Source of the DNA: Candidatus Pacearchaeota archaeon
GTDB lineage: Archaea; Nanoarchaeota; Nanoarchaeia; Pacearchaeales; GW2011-AR1
Assembly (NCBI GenBank): GCA_002686195.1
Contig: NZAS01000002.1
Location: 1 to 6,511, forward strand
DNA length: 6,511 bases
Reading direction: 5' to 3'
The first letter of the stretch is position 1, and each line of letters begins with the position of its first letter. A model generated the notes under the pieces. That model was not told where the DNA came from and searched no databases. It was given only the letters and a program-made list of their open reading frames with translations. The position numbers were made by a program, and so were the translations under genes. Of this stretch, positions 4,218-6,511 are shown in pieces.

Positions 4218-6511
4218 TATGTTGATGCTCCTTGTTCTCTTCTTTGAGATTGTTGTTGTTGCTCTGGCGCAGTCATTGCCCCTGTAATTCCTTGCAATTC
4301 ACTTAAAGCTCTTTGATAATATAATTGTGATGCTTGTATAGATGCTTGAGACTTCTGAGTGTATGCCCCAGATGATTGCAATCTAACACCTGCTTCTTCA
4401 AGAGATGCTCTAGCTTTTGTTAATTCTGATTGAAATTTTGCTGATTCTCCTTGAAATCTCTGAGAACTTTCATTTAATTTAGCTGAATACCTTGCTAACC
4501 CATTTTGTATTCTTTGTCCTTCTTTTTGAATCTCAGTAGAATATCTTGCTATCTGCCCAGTTAATCTTTGTGATTCAGAAGCAATCTCTGAAGAATATCT
4601 TCCTATATCTGCTTGTATCCTTGAACTTTCCTTAGAAACATCTGCACTATATTTCCCTAATTCGCTTTGTATCCTTGATGATTCTTTTTGTATCTCTGAA
4701 GTATATGAAACTAAATCTGAATCGAATTTTTTAGATTCTCTAGCCAATGAAGATTGATATATACTAACTTCTGAATTTATACGTTGGACTTCCTTACTTA
4801 GTTCATTCTCAAATATACTTACATCAAGACCTTTAGATGCACTTTCTTTAGCTAATTCTGCTTGATAAGCCGATACTTCAGTATTGAATCTTTTTGTTTC
4901 TTTATCCACAAGAGAAGTGAATTTTGCTAATTTCATTTGAAATTCTTGAGCTGTTGTCGCTAAAGATTGACCATACGCTTGTAAATCTGCATTATATCTT
5001 TGACCTTCTTTTTCTAACTCTGATTTATATTTATTAATTTGAGAAGCTATTCTTTGTTGCTCTTTAGATAACTCGCTTTGGTATTTAGATATATCACTAC
5101 TAAATCTTGAGCCTTCTTTTTGCACTTCTGAACTATATTTAGATACTTCAGCGGCTATTCTTTGTTGCTCTTTTTGTACTTCTGAATTTTGCATTTCAAC
5201 TTCACTACGTACTTTTTGCGATGCTTTCGCAAATTCTTGAGCATATTTCTGGAGATTGCCATTAAATTCATTTGTAACACTACTTACTTTATTAGAAAAT
5301 TCATCTATTTTATGCTTTTCCCCTGCTAATCTAGCATTTGCTACTCCTATTTCAGTTTGAACAACTTCAGATGTAGCTCTTGACATTTCTGTGTCCTCAT
5401 CCTCTAACCAATACAATGCGCTCTTAGGTGTCTTTGCAGTACTATCTGTGGATGTTAATGCCCCTTCTAGTATACTTTCTGCATTTCCTACGTCACTTGC
5501 AAAATTAGTTAGATTGGTAGATAACACTGGTAACACATAATCAGGTAAGGTCTCCGTTGCACTAAATGATGTACTACTTAAATCTTTTGATGGATTAAAG
5601 GTACCTGGTAATGGCGTTGATACAACAATTGACGATGGTAGAGAGCTTGAAATACTAAAATCTGTTGGTAATGTACTTGAAATAATAATTGGCACTGGAA
5701 GGGGTGTGTTAAAACTATAATCAGGCAATCCTACTGAGCCTAAATTAATATTTGATGGTAATGTTTCTGACATAACCAGTCCACTAGGAAGTTCCTTTGT
5801 AAGAGAAATCCCCGTAGGCAATTTACCAACAAAATTGAATGAAGGAATACTTTTTGTTAGTGAAAATGAAGATGGTAGAGAAGATGTTATCACAAAAGCA
5901 CTAGGAGTCGATAAAGATGTACTCCAATCAGACGGAAGAGATTCAGAACCAAGATTGAAATCTGATGGGATACTATCAGAAAATAAAAAAGAAGGTGCAG
6001 TGCTTGGTAAACTGCTAGTAAATGATGGTATTGTAGTTGAAAATATTTTATCAATCTCTGTTTTACATAAATCTCTATAAGTAGATGCTAATCTCATATG
6101 GTCAAGAGAAGCTGCGTAGAATAATGCTATATTTTCATATTCTGCTAATATCCAACTATCTGTATTTTCATCTACCAATGGAGGGGCTGAATAAACTATA
6201 ACGCCCTTGTCTCCTTGCTCTGAATCTACAGTAACACTATTTCCGTCAAGGTCATTATATGCGTGTTGATATGCGTTTCCACTTCCTACATGAGCATTGT
6301 AATCAGGGTCTGGTTTAATAAAAATCTTTCCTCCTAATTTGTAAAATTTAGGGAACATCTCAGTTGCTCTAAGTAAACTTCCTGCTTCATCAAATATATG
6401 AATATTGTTATCTGGTGCTTCTGCGCATATTCTTTTTTTACCACTATCATATCTGTATACTGCAAGTACTTTATCATATGCAATACTTGAACCTGTCCCT
6501 ATTAGACTTGC
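4217..6511 (-). CDS. Large repeat-rich coiled-coil virion structural protein (neck/adaptor-like head), 5' partial
   Basis: The reading frame is open to the window edge, giving 764 residues without a start. The ATG at 6358-6356 is internal, because 51 sensible codons precede it (including VLAVYRYDSGKKRI and IFDEAGSLLRAT). Counting from that Met, residues 1-105 are a globular head with FPKFYKLGGKIFIKPDPDY and a helix near 70-100. This layout recalls neck/adaptor-type proteins of marine phages. Residues 110-280 hold Pro/Ser units of about ten residues. Residues 339-662 form an uninterrupted helical array of 18-residue repeats. The end has a conserved-looking LEEAGVRLQ, then QGITGAMTAPE and a Gln-rich polar tail. 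No signal peptide or membrane segment is visible. A structural role is inferred from neighbours and architecture; a rod, sleeve or tape-like role is possible. The gene is coupled by TAATG to the next one. Confidence 0.85.
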   Translation of the reverse strand, partial: ASLIGTGSSIAYDKVLAVYRYDSGKKRICAEAPDNNIHIFDEAGSLLRATEMFPKFYKLGGKIFIKPDPDYNAHVGSGNAYQHAYNDLDGNSVTVDSEQGDKGVIVYSAPPLVDENTDSWILAEYENIALFYAASLDHMRLASTYRDLCKTEIDKIFSTTIPSFTSSLPSTAPSFLFSDSIPSDFNLGSESLPSDWSTSLSTPSAFVITSSLPSSFSLTKSIPSFNFVGKLPTGISLTKELPSGLVMSETLPSNINLGSVGLPDYSFNTPLPVPIIISSTLPTDFSISSSLPSSIVVSTPLPGTFNPSKDLSSTSFSATETLPDYVLPVLSTNLTNFASDVGNAESILEGALTSTDSTAKTPKSALYWLEDEDTEMSRATSEVVQTEIGVANARLAGEKHKIDEFSNKVSSVTNEFNGNLQKYAQEFAKASQKVRSEVEMQNSEVQKEQQRIAAEVSKYSSEVQKEGSRFSSDISKYQSELSKEQQRIASQINKYKSELEKEGQRYNADLQAYGQSLATTAQEFQMKLAKFTSLVDKETKRFNTEVSAYQAELAKESASKGLDVSIFENELSKEVQRINSEVSIYQSSLARESKKFDSDLVSYTSEIQKESSRIQSELGKYSADVSKESSRIQADIGRYSSEIASESQRLTGQIARYSTEIQKEGQRIQNGLARYSAKLNESSQRFQGESAKFQSELTKARASLEEAGVRLQSSGAYTQKSQASIQASQLYYQRALSELQGITGAMTAPEQQQQSQRREQGAST
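4373..5344 (-). repeat. 18-residue (54-bp) helical repeat array, about 18 units without indels
   Basis: Units align end to end with no gap. From residue 393 to 662 (internal-Met numbering) there are exactly 15 units, such as EVQKEQQRIAAEVSKYSS and DVSKESSRIQADIGRYSS. Three weaker units continue in phase back to residue 339. The consensus has an acidic residue at 1, aliphatic at 2, K at 4, E at 5, R/K at 8, I/F at 9, aliphatic at 13, Y/F at 16 and S at 18. Core spacing is 7-4-3-4, a heptad plus a hendecad. Eighteen residues make five turns at 3.6 per turn, so a nearly straight helix bundle is expected. Confidence 0.9.
5519..6031 (-). repeat. Pro/Ser repeat of about ten residues inside the large protein
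   Basis: About 17 units start with LP, IP or a variant, usually followed by S, T or D. Examples are LPSSFSLTKS, LPTGISLTKE, LPSGLVMSET, LPTDFSISSS and LPSSIVVSTP. Most units are 9-11 residues; one near the start is 13. Hydrophobic residues recur near positions 5 and 7, which suggests short beta strands separated by Pro turns. The repeats are clear in protein but diverged in DNA, so they are old or under amino-acid-level selection. I cannot name a fold. Confidence 0.85.

Noticed and set aside
4220..4280. Short CAA repeat coding the Gln run near the end of the large protein, possible phase-variable tract
   Set aside because: Only about four CAA units are present and their slippage would keep frame, so a switch is not supported.
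4087..4287. Plus-strand frame of 66 codons with a very hydrophobic, membrane-like translation
   Set aside because: It is antisense to the 92-residue gene and the end of the large gene. Complementing Lys/Asp/Glu/Asn codons yields Phe/Ile/Val/Leu, so the hydrophobicity is an artefact, and no ribosome binding site was identified.
5835..6080. Plus-strand frame of 81 codons opposite the Pro/Ser repeats
   Set aside because: It is kept open by the repetitive composition of the real minus-strand gene and has no independent support.

Overview
The window looks like the late virion-structure module of an uncultured, A+T-rich tailed phage. The protein style resembles uncultured marine virus contigs, judged from remembered sequence patterns and not from a search. 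All eleven supported genes lie on the minus strand, so the story reads from high to low coordinates. The coding is almost gapless: junctions are 1-base stop/start overlaps (TAATG or TAGTG), one direct abutment, or gaps of 21 bases or less. No tRNA, insertion sequence, CRISPR, promoter or terminator can be supported. The region therefore looks like the inside of one long late transcript that enters at 6511 and leaves at 1.

Upstream part (6511 to 3478). A very large structural protein enters from the right edge (764 residues visible, true start outside the window). It has three parts: a globular neck/adaptor-like head, about 17 Pro/Ser units of roughly ten residues, and a long helix built from exact 18-residue repeats. 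It is followed, through two TAATG couplings, by a 92-residue and a 153-residue protein that look like small neck or tail-completion factors.

Middle part (3468 to 1891). Four small virion proteins (182, 78, 151 and 107 residues) follow, rich in predicted beta strand. The 78-residue one resembles the small spike-base type. The 107-residue one carries a GELWYDTDDDKFYI module and ends TVDGGSY.

Downstream part (1869 to 1). This is a fibre locus. A 356-residue fibre-like protein starts MARNN and ends TVDGGSY. It is followed by an 81-residue protein that is little more than the same MARNN-type N-terminal domain, then a 113-residue small virion protein. Last comes the beginning of another fibre protein that starts at a GTG codon and runs off the left edge.

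Taken together, these proteins probably build the neck/tail and the host-contacting fibres. The most interesting signals are the two repeat systems in the large protein and the near-matching gene junctions on both sides of the 356-residue fibre gene. No defence system, diversity-generating retroelement or enzyme was seen.
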